Shown here: piece after piece, positions 45,172-55,168 of the stretch | How positions within the stretch are numbered: the first letter of the stretch is position 1 | Layout of the letters: the number at the start of each line of letters is the position of its first letter | Assembly (NCBI RefSeq): GCF_007004725.1 | Contig: NZ_ML660172.1 | Span: forward strand, 62,001-126,000 | DNA: 64,000 bases | Direction of reading: 5' to 3' | Source of the DNA: Aliikangiella coralliicola | Lineage (GTDB): Bacteria > Pseudomonadota > Gammaproteobacteria > Enterobacterales > Kangiellaceae | Position numbers and translations under genes: made by a program | Notes under the pieces: model-generated | What the model was told of the DNA's origin: nothing | What the model saw: only the letters and a program-made list of their open reading frames with translations | The model's database searches: none

Positions 45172-46917
45172 TTATTGAAGTTCAACGGTAAACCAGAACT
45201 GGCTGCCTTTTCCTGGTTCGCTGATGACACCAATTTCTCCTCCCATTAGTTCGGCGAGGTATTTAGATACAATTAACCTGAGCCGTCCAGCGAAGCTGCT
45301 ATTGGTGAGCTTGGTTTGTTGTTCCAAAGAGTCGAAAAGTCCATCTTGCGCATCTTGTGGGATGCCTACACCTGAATCTTTTACGGTAAATTTCAATAGC
45401 TGTTTGTCACCGTCTTGAAACGCATTGACAAACAAGTTCACATCACCTTGTTTGGTGAAACGAATCGCGTTACCGAGCAGGTTGCGCAATATTTGTTTTA
45501 TTCGAGTCACATCCGCCACCACCTCTGTCGGAATGTCTGGATCGCTGCTGGCTTGAAGCGATAGACCTTTCTCGTTTGCGTAGTGGGAAAGTTCAGAAGA
45601 CAAATCGTCGATAAGTTGACGCACGCTAAAAGTAGATGGGTTGAGTTTCAGCATATTCGCGTCTAACTTAGAGAAATCCAGAATATTGTTCAGATTATCT
45701 ACCAGCGTTCTGGTTGAGCGTTTGGCGATGCTGAGTAATTGCTTGGGTTCAGACTCAAATTCATATTCAGATAAAAGCCTGAGCATACTCACAACAGACT
45801 TCATGGGAGTTGTAATCTCATCGCCCATACGCGATAGAAATTCGGATTTTCTTCTCGGTGCGGCAACTGCGCTGTCCCTTTCGCTCGTTAAAGAAGAGGT
45901 GGTTTGGCGCAACCGTTTTTCGCTCTCCTGCAATTTTCGAATTTCCAGGGTGAGAGTTTTCTTTTGTTGTACGAGCTGTTCAAACCTTGTGCGTATTGAG
46001 CGTATTGTATCTGCGATATCTACATCATGGGTCAGGTTTTGAAGTGTGGTCAGGCGGTTTATTTGTTCAGCGATTGGTAAGTTGATGTCTAATGTATCAC
46101 CGAGTAGCTGTGCATTTTTTCTGGATGCATTAACCTGTTTTAATACCATTATCACGAGAATAATTGTTAGTACAATGCCAACAACCAAAAAAAGCATACT
46201 GCTGGAAAAGGCCGCTGGTGGCGAAACTAAAAGGACCAACTTCCAGATGGTTGAGCTAATCGATTTAGGCCATTCAACTTCAACCAGATCATAATTTTGC
46301 AAGCTTGGAGAGGTATCAATACTGACGGTTTGAATGAGATTGTTTTTGGTTACTGCAACCGGTATTTGGGTAAAATGATGGAACTGTTTTAGTGTTTTTG
46401 CATCGAAGTATTTAATGCCGATTAATGTTCCGATTATTTCGTTTTCCACGTTTTTAATTGGCACGAGAATAATCGTTGCGGGCGCATTTCTGAATTCACG
46501 CAATAGCGTGATTGTTTTCTTGTTTTTGTATAATCTTTCAAGTGGGTTTTTCAACTCTGAAAGCTGTCCTGCGCGAGAAGGTTTTTCAAAGTAAAGTACA
46601 TTATTGCTGCGGGCATGAGCACCAACCAGAGACAACCCTGCAGCATTGAATAGTGTTTTTTGGGAGTCTAACCAGTACGACCACTCAGATGCTGGATTGG
46701 ATTGCCAAAACGAATTAAAAGATAAAGATTCGAGAGATTCTTGCAGTGAGGTTAGATTTTGTTCTATCTGGTTGGCGAGCTGTTCCGCGCCCAGTTTTGC
46801 TGCACCAGAATCGCTGTGCGGAGTGGTCGAAACGCTCGATTGAGTTATCACCAATAAGGCGGTGAAAATTGTGCCTATCAACAGCGTCACTAATATCGAA
46901 ATTCTAGATGGAGTCAT
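45172..46917 (-). CDS. Membrane histidine kinase-like protein lacking the phospho-accepting histidine
   Basis: A 581-residue membrane protein: helix 1 (about 7-25), a periplasmic sensor (about 30-235), helix 2 (about 240-260), a coiled-coil linker (about 300-350), and HisKA and HATPase-like domains (about 355-581). In the H-box the usual M-S-H-E-I reads M-G-D-E-I, so D366 (GAT codon) replaces the catalytic His. In the ATP lid the usual GLGLAIS glycines read GRLRLIVS. The N-box (NLLGNAIRF) and G1 (DSGVGIP) remain. It therefore looks like a pseudokinase, perhaps a sensor that works by binding rather than phosphotransfer. It is convergent with a lone receiver gene. Confidence 0.85.
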   Translation of the reverse strand: MTPSRISILVTLLIGTIFTALLVITQSSVSTTPHSDSGAAKLGAEQLANQIEQNLTSLQESLESLSFNSFWQSNPASEWSYWLDSQKTLFNAAGLSLVGAHARSNNVLYFEKPSRAGQLSELKNPLERLYKNKKTITLLREFRNAPATIILVPIKNVENEIIGTLIGIKYFDAKTLKQFHHFTQIPVAVTKNNLIQTVSIDTSPSLQNYDLVEVEWPKSISSTIWKLVLLVSPPAAFSSSMLFLVVGIVLTIILVIMVLKQVNASRKNAQLLGDTLDINLPIAEQINRLTTLQNLTHDVDIADTIRSIRTRFEQLVQQKKTLTLEIRKLQESEKRLRQTTSSLTSERDSAVAAPRRKSEFLSRMGDEITTPMKSVVSMLRLLSEYEFESEPKQLLSIAKRSTRTLVDNLNNILDFSKLDANMLKLNPSTFSVRQLIDDLSSELSHYANEKGLSLQASSDPDIPTEVVADVTRIKQILRNLLGNAIRFTKQGDVNLFVNAFQDGDKQLLKFTVKDSGVGIPQDAQDGLFDSLEQQTKLTNSSFAGRLRLIVSKYLAELMGGEIGVISEPGKGSQFWFTVELQ

Positions 46918-47096
46918 ACCAGGTTAGCTCGCCTATTTAAATATTCTTATGGTTATTATTGGCCATAAGCCTATCAGAAGATTAATGTTTCTACTCAGTT
47001 TGTGATCAGAATTGTGATCAATTACCTCATGTGAGTTTAGCAGAATATCAAAACATCTATTAGCCCGACATTAAGAGATAATTTGCTGTTTATATT

Positions 47097-47996
47097 CTAA
47101 TTTTCTAATGCTTTGATTTTTTTGATGATTTCAACGTGCTGAGATAATTCGATTTGCTGCTTTTTTGCACAGTCAATCAAGTATCCATTAATAAAATCGA
47201 TTTCTGTCGTCTTGTTGGCGCGAATATCCTGGAGCATAGAAGACTGATTATTGCGGGTGTTGTGGGCGACTAGTTCTACTTGTTCCTTGATTTCATGAAA
47301 AGACATCTTGGGCAAAATGAGTTTCAATATTGGGGTTAATTCTTTAAGCAAAGATTCAGCTTGAGCGTTTAACTTTCCATCAGAAAGAACGCTCGAATTT
47401 AGTTGTCCATTAATGGCCGTTAGCGGGTTAATTATTGCGTTAATGACTAACTTTAAGTTCATCGCCTGGCGATGAGCGTTATTCCAGCTAACACAAGGTA
47501 AACTTTCGTTAAGCTGTTGAATTAGTGTCTGATATTCTTGTTCTGAGTAGTTGGAGTTGATATTGCCGATAACTGTTTTTCCGTTCCCGGTATGGACTAG
47601 TTCGTTTTCCTGTATGTAGGCGCCATGGATAATCGACGCGTGAATGACCGCCATCTGTGGAAGGTATTGTTCAACAATTTCAAGTAGGCCCATGCCATTC
47701 ATCATGAGTATGATATGACAGGGTTTTGTCATAATTTGACTTAACTGTTGACAGAGTTTCTCCAGCTGATGCGCCTTTACACAGATTAGAATAATATCTG
47801 CATCTTTCCAGTCTTCGATAGTTTGGTAGTTGATTTTTTGTTCGAAATTACCAAGAGGAGACTGGATTTGAAGAAATTGTGGCGAACGTGGCGAGCGCGA
47901 ATACAAAGTCGCTTTATGACCATGATTGATGAGAAAGCTCGTCCACAAATGGCCGATAGCGCCAGCACCGATGATGTTAAAACTGAGTTTTTTCAT
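47097..47996 (-). CDS. panE: 2-dehydropantoate 2-reductase (ketopantoate reductase)
   Basis: PanE reduces ketopantoate to pantoate with NADPH in coenzyme A synthesis. The 299-residue protein opens with the Rossmann motif NIIGAGAIGHLW, and has the catalytic Lys in NLKLVINAIINPLTA and the C-terminal block ANKTTEIDFINGYL. I start at the ATG at 47996; the frame extends two codons to a TTG at 48002 with no better support. The gene lies alone, divergent from ampG 93 bp away. Some paralogues act on other 2-keto acids, so the substrate is likely rather than certain. Confidence 0.9.
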   Translation of the reverse strand: MKKLSFNIIGAGAIGHLWTSFLINHGHKATLYSRSPRSPQFLQIQSPLGNFEQKINYQTIEDWKDADIILICVKAHQLEKLCQQLSQIMTKPCHIILMMNGMGLLEIVEQYLPQMAVIHASIIHGAYIQENELVHTGNGKTVIGNINSNYSEQEYQTLIQQLNESLPCVSWNNAHRQAMNLKLVINAIINPLTAINGQLNSSVLSDGKLNAQAESLLKELTPILKLILPKMSFHEIKEQVELVAHNTRNNQSSMLQDIRANKTTEIDFINGYLIDCAKKQQIELSQHVEIIKKIKALEN

Positions 47997-48089
47997 GAAC
48001 AAGTATTATTTGAATTAACAAATGTATAAGATGGACAACAGTTTAAAGGATGGGCATTTACCAAATCAAACTATCTTAAGGGGCTTAGT

Positions 48090-49346
48090 TTGCAAGATAA
48101 TAAAAATAAAGTCAGTTTTAGAGAAGTTATTTTAAATAAAAAAATGGTGGTTTGCTTATTTACCGGGTTCGCATCTGGTTTGCCACTTTATCTCCTCATT
48201 CAGTTAGTTCCTGGTTGGTTAAGGAATAATGGGGTTGATCTATCGACCATTGGTTTATTTGGCATTATTCTTTTTTCTTATAATTGGAAGTTCGTCTGGT
48301 CGCCCTTAATGGAGCGATACACGCCACCGTTTTTGGGTAAGCGAAAAGGCTGGATGATTTTGACGCAAGTTCCCCTGATAGCGTTAACGTCACTGCTTAT
48401 TGTTTTACAACCTTCAAGTCAGATTGGATTGATCGCAATGGTTGTGGGGGCGATTGGTTTTTTTAGCGCGAGTCAGGATATTGTATTAGATGCTTACCGC
48501 AGGGAGTTGTTAACAGACGATGAAATGGGGATGGGAACTTCGATATTCGTTAACGCCTATAAATTTTCCTCGCTAATTCCTGGCGGATTATCACTCATTA
48601 TTGCTGATTGGTTTTCATGGGAGTGGGCCATCGGGACCGCGGTGATTTTTCTTTTTGTTGGTCTGATTACCACCTTAATCATTAATGAGCTCCCCAAGTC
48701 TGGTTACCAGCCCGTCACAATTCAGGAAGCGGTGATTGACCCGTTTAAAGAGTTCTTTAATCGAAATGGTTGGCGAGAAGCTGCACTGGTATTACTTTTT
48801 CTGGTTTTGTATAAGTTGGGTGATAACATGGCTGTTGCGCTTGAAACCCCGTTCTTTTTCGATATGGGGTTTAACGGGACTGAAATAGGGACCGTTGCTA
48901 AATTATCCAAGTTATGGGCCTCGATTATTGGAACCGCGATAGGCGGAATTATCATGATTCGGCTGGGCATCAATAAAGCACTTTGGATATTCGGTTTTTT
49001 CCAGATTGGGACCATTCTTGGCTATGCTGTTTTGGCACAGGTTGGCAACAATATCTGGGTTTTATTTGCAGCTGTTAGTATGGAATATTTAGGGGTTGGA
49101 TTAGGGACTGTGGGCGTTTTATCCTATATGTCTAAATTAACCAGTCGGAAGTTTACGGCGACTCAATTTGCTTTGTTGAGCAGTATCGCGACAATTCCAC
49201 GAACATTTGCTGGTGCGACAACGGGATTTATTATTGAGGCTGTAGGATACTTTTCGTTTTTCGTTATCTGTTTTTGCTGCGCCATTCCTGGCATGTTATT
49301 ACTACTCAAAGTTGCTCCCTGGAATGGGAAGCGAGATGACGAATAG
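48090..49346 (+). CDS. ampG: Muropeptide permease AmpG (major facilitator family)
   Basis: AmpG imports anhydro-muropeptides from the periplasm for peptidoglycan recycling. The 418-residue protein has about 12 membrane helices and the N-terminal FTGFASGLPLYLL segment typical of AmpG, with ASQDIVLDAYRREL between helices. The start is a TTG at 48090, six bases after AAGGGG; no better start exists before the conserved region. It shares a pathway with mpl (39659). No ampC/ampD lies nearby, so a link to beta-lactamase induction cannot be claimed here. Confidence 0.92.
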   Translation: MQDNKNKVSFREVILNKKMVVCLFTGFASGLPLYLLIQLVPGWLRNNGVDLSTIGLFGIILFSYNWKFVWSPLMERYTPPFLGKRKGWMILTQVPLIALTSLLIVLQPSSQIGLIAMVVGAIGFFSASQDIVLDAYRRELLTDDEMGMGTSIFVNAYKFSSLIPGGLSLIIADWFSWEWAIGTAVIFLFVGLITTLIINELPKSGYQPVTIQEAVIDPFKEFFNRNGWREAALVLLFLVLYKLGDNMAVALETPFFFDMGFNGTEIGTVAKLSKLWASIIGTAIGGIIMIRLGINKALWIFGFFQIGTILGYAVLAQVGNNIWVLFAAVSMEYLGVGLGTVGVLSYMSKLTSRKFTATQFALLSSIATIPRTFAGATTGFIIEAVGYFSFFVICFCCAIPGMLLLLKVAPWNGKRDDE

Positions 49347-49403
49347 TTTTATCGATACGCGGCAATTGCAATCGGGGGAAGATACTGGCTGAAAGATATG
49401 GGG

Positions 49404-50441
49404 TTAGGTTCTCTCAGAACCCCAATTAAACATCCAGCTACCGAGCGCCAAAAATATTAATGTCATTGCTGCGAGAACTAACAAGTTATATTGGACATCA
49501 TATAAACTCGCACCATCGGTCATGATATCTCGCGACGCATTTAAAATATGGGTCAACGGAAATATTTGAGAAAATTTTTGCACGATTGGGTGGGCTCCTT
49601 CAAGTGAAAACCATACACCTGAAAGTAACATCATCGGCCAGGAAGCAAAATTTAATAAACCACCGGTAAACTCTTCGCTGCTTGATTTAGAAGCGATGAG
49701 TAAACTCAAAGCTATCATGCTACTGGCACCTAGAATGGCCACAATTAACAAATCGAGCACAGAGCCTAAAACATAAAAGTCGAGCAAAAAATTACAGCCA
49801 ATAAATAAAATACTGGTGACCGCTATGACAATTAAAAGTCGTGACACAATTTGTGCAGATAAGAACTCGAAAGCGGTTAACGGCGTCGCTTGAAATCGTT
49901 TTAACACGCCATTTTTACGATAGCGAACTATGACGTAGCCGACACCAAATAAACAGCTGAACATCATATTCATACCCAAAATGCCAGGCATAACCCAATC
50001 GACATAACGAATGGCGCGACCATCAGTTTGCGAGCGTTGCATGTTTGGGTGTTGACCGATTAACAGTTGTTCAACGATATAACCTTTAGAAGAGGTTTCA
50101 TTGACCCAGTATTGTTGTTGAGCAAAATCAACTAACAGATCAATTTTGTGTTGATCAACTTTTTGAATCGCTTTATCAACATCTTGATAAGCCACAAAGT
50201 CGATAAACTTTAAACTTTCAAATGCTTTCTTGTTTTCTGACACTTGCGCCTGGAGTTGAGTTGACTCTGAAGAAGTCTTTATCAATCCAACTTTATACAA
50301 GCTATTGCTTTCATCTGAAAACATAAAGCCAAAAGCGAATAAAAGTAAAACTGGGAACATAAAGTTCCAGGAGAGGGCAGCTCGATCACGGAAGAACTCT
50401 TTGTTTCTTGCGCTAAGGATAGCTAAAAACTTTTTCATCAA
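49404..50441 (-). CDS. ABC-2 type permease
   Basis: A 345-residue permease with an N-terminal membrane helix, a periplasmic domain of about 140 residues (about 40-165) and five more helices, the layout of YhhJ/YbhR-type drug and export permeases (ABC2_membrane_3). It is separated from the ATPase gene upstream by 1 bp, so the two are one operon on the minus strand. It ends 57 bp from ampG, convergently. Substrate not known. Confidence 0.9.
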   Translation of the reverse strand: MMKKFLAILSARNKEFFRDRAALSWNFMFPVLLLFAFGFMFSDESNSLYKVGLIKTSSESTQLQAQVSENKKAFESLKFIDFVAYQDVDKAIQKVDQHKIDLLVDFAQQQYWVNETSSKGYIVEQLLIGQHPNMQRSQTDGRAIRYVDWVMPGILGMNMMFSCLFGVGYVIVRYRKNGVLKRFQATPLTAFEFLSAQIVSRLLIVIAVTSILFIGCNFLLDFYVLGSVLDLLIVAILGASSMIALSLLIASKSSSEEFTGGLLNFASWPMMLLSGVWFSLEGAHPIVQKFSQIFPLTHILNASRDIMTDGASLYDVQYNLLVLAAMTLIFLALGSWMFNWGSERT

Positions 50442-50442
50442 C

Positions 50443-51324
50443 TTAGCCTCTTAACTGGTGTCCGGTTAGTTTAATAAAGAGATCTTCAAGGTTCGGAGAA
50501 CGAACTTGCAAGCCGTCGAGGGAGATATCGTGTTCCAATAAAAACTTAATACTTGAATCGATATTTTCTGACAAGATTTCGACCCGATGGTTTTTTGTTT
50601 CGAAATCGATCTGGTTATTTGTCAGTGCGCCTTTTATTTCTCCAGGCAAACTAATAATCACACCATCAAAATGTTCTTTGAGCATTTGAGTTGGTGTTCC
50701 TTGATGAATGATATGTCCCTGGTCAACGATCACGATTTCATCGCAGAGTGATTCAGCTTCATCCATGTAGTGAGTGGTTAACAAAATAGTTTTTTTCTGT
50801 GATTTGATGTTGTTAATCAGTTGCCAAAAATTTCTGCGGGATTGCGGATCTAATCCGGTCGTGGGCTCATCCAGAAAAATAATCTTGGGATCATTGAGCA
50901 TCGCTAACGCAAGCAACAATCTTTGGCGTTGTCCGCCAGAAAGCTTGCGTGTGTCCCGACTGATAATTTCTTCAAGTGCACATAGCTCGATCAACTCATC
51001 AATGGGCAATGATTTATGGTAAAAGTTGGCGAATAGCTTTAGCGTTTCTTTCACCGTAAGAAAGTCTTGAATGGCTGTATGTTGAAATTGAATGCCAACG
51101 CCTTGATAGTAATTTTTATCGAGCGGTTTGCCTTCGAATAAAATTTCGCCACTAGTTGGTTTTAAGATCCCTTCCATCATTTCGATGGTGGTGGTTTTTC
51201 CGGCGCCGTTTGGGCCGAGCAATCCGAAACAGCAACCCTCGGGAACATTGAAGCTGATGTTGTCTACTGCAACAGTTTCCGAGTAATGTTTGGACAGGTT
51301 TTTAATTTGAAGTAAATCAGCCAT
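50443..51324 (-). CDS. ABC transporter ATP-binding protein
   Basis: A 293-residue ATPase with Walker A GPNGAGKTT (37-45), signature LSGGQ (128-132), Walker B IIFLDEP and the H-loop TTHYMDEAE. It belongs to the ABC-2 exporter class (CcmA/NodI-like) and partners the permease gene downstream. The C-terminal 80 residues are a substrate-independent domain common in this group. This is the second ABC exporter pair in the window; it is not a duplicate of yadGH. Confidence 0.92.
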   Translation of the reverse strand: MADLLQIKNLSKHYSETVAVDNISFNVPEGCCFGLLGPNGAGKTTTIEMMEGILKPTSGEILFEGKPLDKNYYQGVGIQFQHTAIQDFLTVKETLKLFANFYHKSLPIDELIELCALEEIISRDTRKLSGGQRQRLLLALAMLNDPKIIFLDEPTTGLDPQSRRNFWQLINNIKSQKKTILLTTHYMDEAESLCDEIVIVDQGHIIHQGTPTQMLKEHFDGVIISLPGEIKGALTNNQIDFETKNHRVEILSENIDSSIKFLLEHDISLDGLQVRSPNLEDLFIKLTGHQLRG

Positions 51325-51368
51325 CGGAGGATTTTAAGGGTTGGCGTAGTAAAAGAAAAGAATCTTTT

Positions 51369-51403
51369 CAGAGGTTTCCATAAATTTGATTTGGAAACCT
51401 CTG
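51369..51403. terminator. Strong inverted repeat between the barrel gene and the ABC operon
   Basis: A perfect 12-bp stem (51369-51380 with 51392-51403) around an 11-nt loop. It lies downstream of the outer-membrane protein gene and just upstream of the ABC operon, both on the minus strand. A second 9-bp stem is at 51428-51436/51451-51459. Neither has a clean T-run on the minus strand, so termination is likely but not certain. Confidence 0.5.
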
Positions 51404-51473
51404 ACAATCGAGTTTTGAATCTGGTCGTCAGCTCTGCTTAAGAATGGTAACAGAGCTGATTGAGAGAATTGAC

Positions 51474-52241
51474 TTAGAAGTGGTAGAAAACGCTAATGTA
51501 GGCACCATCAAATTCTAGATCGCCTTTAAAAGAGTCTTCTTCAACATCGAGGTCGAACATACGATATCCAGCTTTTGCACCCAGGCCCCAATCAGATTCA
51601 TATCCAAAAGCAATCGAGGTGTCTGAAACTGAGTCGTCGTCATAGCTGATAATATTGAGCTGTCCGTCAATAAAAAAGCCGGTAAAGGGGAGGTCGATAC
51701 GGCCAGATGCGTAAAGCAGTGGCAGGGTAAAGTCTAGCTCTTCAAATTCGTTCAGATTTGAACCTGTTGCTGGTGTCACCAATCTGACTTCTCCGTCATA
51801 TTTGCGAAGAGTTAATCCGAGATCGAGATTAATCCAATTATCGAGAATTTCGTAGTAAAAGGTGAATTCTGTATTACTTGTGTCGAATGTTGTGCTTACC
51901 GCCTCATTAACGCTATAAGTTTCGCCACCGAATACAATTTCTCGAGTTAGCGTTGAACTTGCCGCATTATCCAGATCTGATGAGACAACTTTGATATTAG
52001 GCAAAAACGGCACTGGATGTTCTAGCGATGCCCAGATAACATTATGGGAGTCGTCATCAAAGCCAAGGTCATTCTGAATATCAATTGAGCTACCTAATAC
52101 AGAACCTGAGTCAGAACTGATAGTTCCTGTATAATCTGGTGTCCACTGGTATGCCCCAACTTCAAAACCAGCGATATCCGCATAGGCTGCAGGTGCTAGA
52201 GTTACTGAAGCAATGGCCAAGGCTCCTAATACTTTTTTCAT
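51474..52241 (-). CDS. Outer-membrane beta-barrel protein, TIGR04219-like
   Basis: A 255-residue exported protein with a signal peptide (about 1-21, ending AYA). The mature part is rich in Asp, Gly and aromatic residues with alternating strands, and ends ISVFYHF, the terminal Phe typical of outer-membrane barrels recognised by BamA. The repeated strand pattern and length match the TIGR04219 outer-membrane family, whose function is unknown. GAGAGAAAATC precedes the ATG. It is transcribed alone. Confidence 0.85.
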   Translation of the reverse strand: MKKVLGALAIASVTLAPAAYADIAGFEVGAYQWTPDYTGTISSDSGSVLGSSIDIQNDLGFDDDSHNVIWASLEHPVPFLPNIKVVSSDLDNAASSTLTREIVFGGETYSVNEAVSTTFDTSNTEFTFYYEILDNWINLDLGLTLRKYDGEVRLVTPATGSNLNEFEELDFTLPLLYASGRIDLPFTGFFIDGQLNIISYDDDSVSDTSIAFGYESDWGLGAKAGYRMFDLDVEEDSFKGDLEFDGAYISVFYHF

Positions 52242-52348
52242 GATTTTCTCTCTTAATTGTCAGTACGGGCTAATTATGGACCATGATAAGAAAAAAAGGG
52301 AGTAAAATGTCACAGAATTACATTTGTCTCCCATATTTTGGTTATTAA

Positions 52349-52999
52349 CTAACCTTGACCTCTAGCGAGTTCAATGAGGGCTGGATCACTGAACATGCCT
52401 GATAGCTGTTTACTCAGTAATTGGTTAACAACACCGGTGACATCGTTTTGGTTTGCTGGATTGGCAACTTCCTGGCTTCGAGACATTTTGTACAGTTTTT
52501 CAAATGTGCGACCTTTACTTTTAGCTTTCAGACGGAGGTGGCTAATGACTTCGACATTTGACTTAAAAAGTTCAGATGCAACGGTTGCTGAAAGTTGTTC
52601 AATGTGGAATTCTAGTGCAATGTCGGCAAGTAATGGTTTGGAAATTATCTTAAATTTGTGATGTTTCAGGTTATCAACTAATTTTTCTTTTAGCATAAAT
52701 GCTTCATTGTCGGCAGCAGAGGTGACGACTTGTTTGTCTTTTTGAGAGGGAAGTTGCTTTCGCTTATCCAACACTTGCACTGACACCAGTGAAGCATGGC
52801 TGTGTAATTGTTCCGCCGTTGTTATTTCAGGGTCGATTAGATAATTGAGCTTTGCCGGAGTACAAGCAGCGATCACCAACACCAGTGAGGCCATTGATAG
52901 ATTTCGGGCGAGCCGAGATGATTTGGAGTTGCTTAAACGGCTTGATGTGAACATTGAAGAAATTGATGTTAGCGCGTTTTGTGTCAATTGATTAATCAT
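52349..52999 (-). CDS. Putative lipoprotein, YajG-like
   Basis: A 216-residue protein. A long N-terminal segment ends in a hydrophobic stretch and a lipobox, LVIAAC, so it should be lipid-modified at Cys about residue 46. The remaining domain (about 65-200) resembles the YajG lipoprotein family in length and strand pattern, but identity is low. I start at the ATG at 52999, after AAAGGGGAA; the frame to 53029 begins with a TTG and is not needed. An internal Met just before the hydrophobic stretch would give a more normal lipoprotein signal. Function unknown. Confidence 0.6.
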   Translation of the reverse strand: MINQLTQNALTSISSMFTSSRLSNSKSSRLARNLSMASLVLVIAACTPAKLNYLIDPEITTAEQLHSHASLVSVQVLDKRKQLPSQKDKQVVTSAADNEAFMLKEKLVDNLKHHKFKIISKPLLADIALEFHIEQLSATVASELFKSNVEVISHLRLKAKSKGRTFEKLYKMSRSQEVANPANQNDVTGVVNQLLSKQLSGMFSDPALIELARGQG

Positions 53000-53300
53000 T
53001 GTGGATTCCCCTTTAAAATTTTTTGCCAATGATTGTCAGACCAATTTAGGTGTACTTTGAATTTACGTCTGGGTAAATTAAAGGCCACTCAATTAATCTC
53101 TGCTAATCTAAGGAGCGTAAAAATAATTTTCATTATCTTTTAAACTTCAAGATGAAACAATATTATGACAAGAATTTGAATGGCTTTCTTGATATTGTTG
53201 ACAAATAATTTTGTAATCAGATTTTTCGCACCGATAATATTCAATAGTTAAACACACAATGTGACTATCAAAATGTTAATCGGTTATGTTAATTTTCCGA

Positions 53301-54575
53301 TCATCGAGGCGATTCTGCTAACCAGATAATAAACTTTGGATCTTTCGAGACTATACTCGTTTTGCCAAAATAGCGCTTTAAAATCGGACCATACTTTAAA
53401 TGCCGATTAGCCACAACGCGCAGCTCCCCACTTGATTTCAAACAACGCGCCGCTTCTTTAAACATATTTTTCGCTATCGACAGAGTTTGCACATTTTGCT
53501 GATGAAAAGGGGGGTTACAGAGAACATGATCATACTGATTACTTTCTACATCGGTCAGTCCATTGGTTTGGATGAATTGCGCGTTTGCCAGATCATTGAT
53601 AAAAAAAGTCAGTCTAGATGATTCTACCGCCAGCGCAGATTCGTCAGTGAGTAAAAGCTCAGTGTCTGGATTATCACGTGCGATACAAGCACCGATAACG
53701 CCACTACCACATCCAAGATCAATCACTTTCTGATGTGGCTTGAAAGAGGGTAAGTGTCGCAATAAAACCTGTGTGCCAATATCAAGTTTATCACGGGAAA
53801 AAACACCTGGCAGTCCACATATTGTAATACCTGATTTATCTAGTCGATAGGTTTCAATGTCGCTTTCGCTTGAGATTGGTGCCTTATTTTCGCTAATAAT
53901 CAGACGCGCTTTTTTTCTCGCTAATGATGTTTTCGTCGGGCCAATAATTGATTCAAACAGGTTAATGGTACTAACGTGAATATCTTTAGTCATTCCTGCG
54001 GCGACAATTTGAGTATCTGGGCCTATCCATCGCTTTAACTGTTTGAGTTGAAATTCAAGCAAACTTAAGTGTTTCGGGATCCGAAGTACTACCAGATCTA
54101 TTGTCTTACTTTCACGGGGTGTTACGGAAAAATTGATCGGGTTATTTTCAATTGGGTGATGTTTATTTGTCGTTGTATCGGTAAGCTGAATTTGACGATG
54201 GTGATAGTCAAGCTCAAATGGTTTGGCTAAAATTTCACCAGTTACATTATTCCCCAAATTGATCTTGGTCGCTTTATTTGACAGGAATGAATCGCACCAA
54301 TAGTCTGGGGCATAGTGATTTAATGTGACTGACAATGCGCCAAACTGATCATTGACAATTAATATTCGGCCGGACACCCGGTCTAAACTCAGTGAAAAAC
54401 GTTGATTAAAATTCCCTTTATCAAAAAATGATTGAATACAACTTTGTGAATTGATCTGACTTAAAAAATCGATTAAATATTCATCAGCGGCGCTCCAGGC
54501 TCTAAGAGATTTATCATCGGTGCGCGGATATCGAATTAGCTTTAAATTTGCAACAGCAGGCAGGGAAATTGTCAT
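53301..54575 (-). CDS. rlmG: 23S rRNA (guanine-N2) methyltransferase RlmG
   Basis: RlmG methylates G1835 of 23S rRNA with S-adenosylmethionine. The 424-residue protein has the degenerate N-terminal domain (LRAWSAADEYLIDFL) and the C-terminal catalytic domain with VIDLGCGSGVIG, the NPPF motif in VLCNPPFHQQ and VANRHLKYG, matching E. coli RlmG closely in the C-terminal half. It is 40-50 residues longer than E. coli RlmG (378), partly in loops. It is transcribed alone. Confidence 0.92.
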   Translation of the reverse strand: MTISLPAVANLKLIRYPRTDDKSLRAWSAADEYLIDFLSQINSQSCIQSFFDKGNFNQRFSLSLDRVSGRILIVNDQFGALSVTLNHYAPDYWCDSFLSNKATKINLGNNVTGEILAKPFELDYHHRQIQLTDTTTNKHHPIENNPINFSVTPRESKTIDLVVLRIPKHLSLLEFQLKQLKRWIGPDTQIVAAGMTKDIHVSTINLFESIIGPTKTSLARKKARLIISENKAPISSESDIETYRLDKSGITICGLPGVFSRDKLDIGTQVLLRHLPSFKPHQKVIDLGCGSGVIGACIARDNPDTELLLTDESALAVESSRLTFFINDLANAQFIQTNGLTDVESNQYDHVLCNPPFHQQNVQTLSIAKNMFKEAARCLKSSGELRVVANRHLKYGPILKRYFGKTSIVSKDPKFIIWLAESPR

Positions 54576-54788
54576 TTCAATGATATTTCATTTAATTTGC
54601 CGTAGATTATACGTGAAAACAACGTAAATAAAGTTATTTGCAGAGAAAAAAGATAGATTATGAACTATGCTTACGACGTATGCATGGATGATATAACCGC
54701 TAACAAACAGCCTTGGCTGTCAATGTTTATTCGACGTTAATGGATGTTTTCCTTTATGAATTGAGTTAATTAAATTGAAGAACTAACC

Positions 54789-55157
54789 ATGCACCTTCTT
54801 GTTGCTGATGACAATGAAATAAATTTAAGAGTAGCCTGCGCTTACCTAAAGGCGCTGGGTATTCCTGCTGAGTCGATCCACACGGCATCAAATGGGCGCG
54901 AGGCGACAGAACTTTGTGACCAACAGGATTTCGACCTTATTTTTATGGACATTCAAATGCCGGAAGTTGACGGAATAGAAGCCACCCGACAAATTCTGAA
55001 AAATAAGGAAATTAAACCCGCTATCGTCGCGCTAACTGCTAATACTTCGGAAGAAGCTGAAAGAGAGTATCGTAAAGCTGGCATGCAAATGGTGCTACAC
55101 AAACCCGTGAACAAATCTGCTTTTATGAGTGCGCTAAAACTCGCCCAGACCACCTGA
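54789..55157 (+). CDS. CheY-like single-domain response regulator
   Basis: A 122-residue receiver domain with D7/D8, phospho-acceptor D54 in IFMDIQMPEVDG and the conserved K in LHKPV. The MDIQMP motif is typical of receivers that work with hybrid kinases. Weak similarity to the receiver at 44590; they are not close copies. No kinase is adjacent. A GAAG sequence 8 bp upstream is a weak ribosome binding site. Confidence 0.9.
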   Translation: MHLLVADDNEINLRVACAYLKALGIPAESIHTASNGREATELCDQQDFDLIFMDIQMPEVDGIEATRQILKNKEIKPAIVALTANTSEEAEREYRKAGMQMVLHKPVNKSAFMSALKLAQTT

Positions 55158-55168
55158 GCTATCATCGA

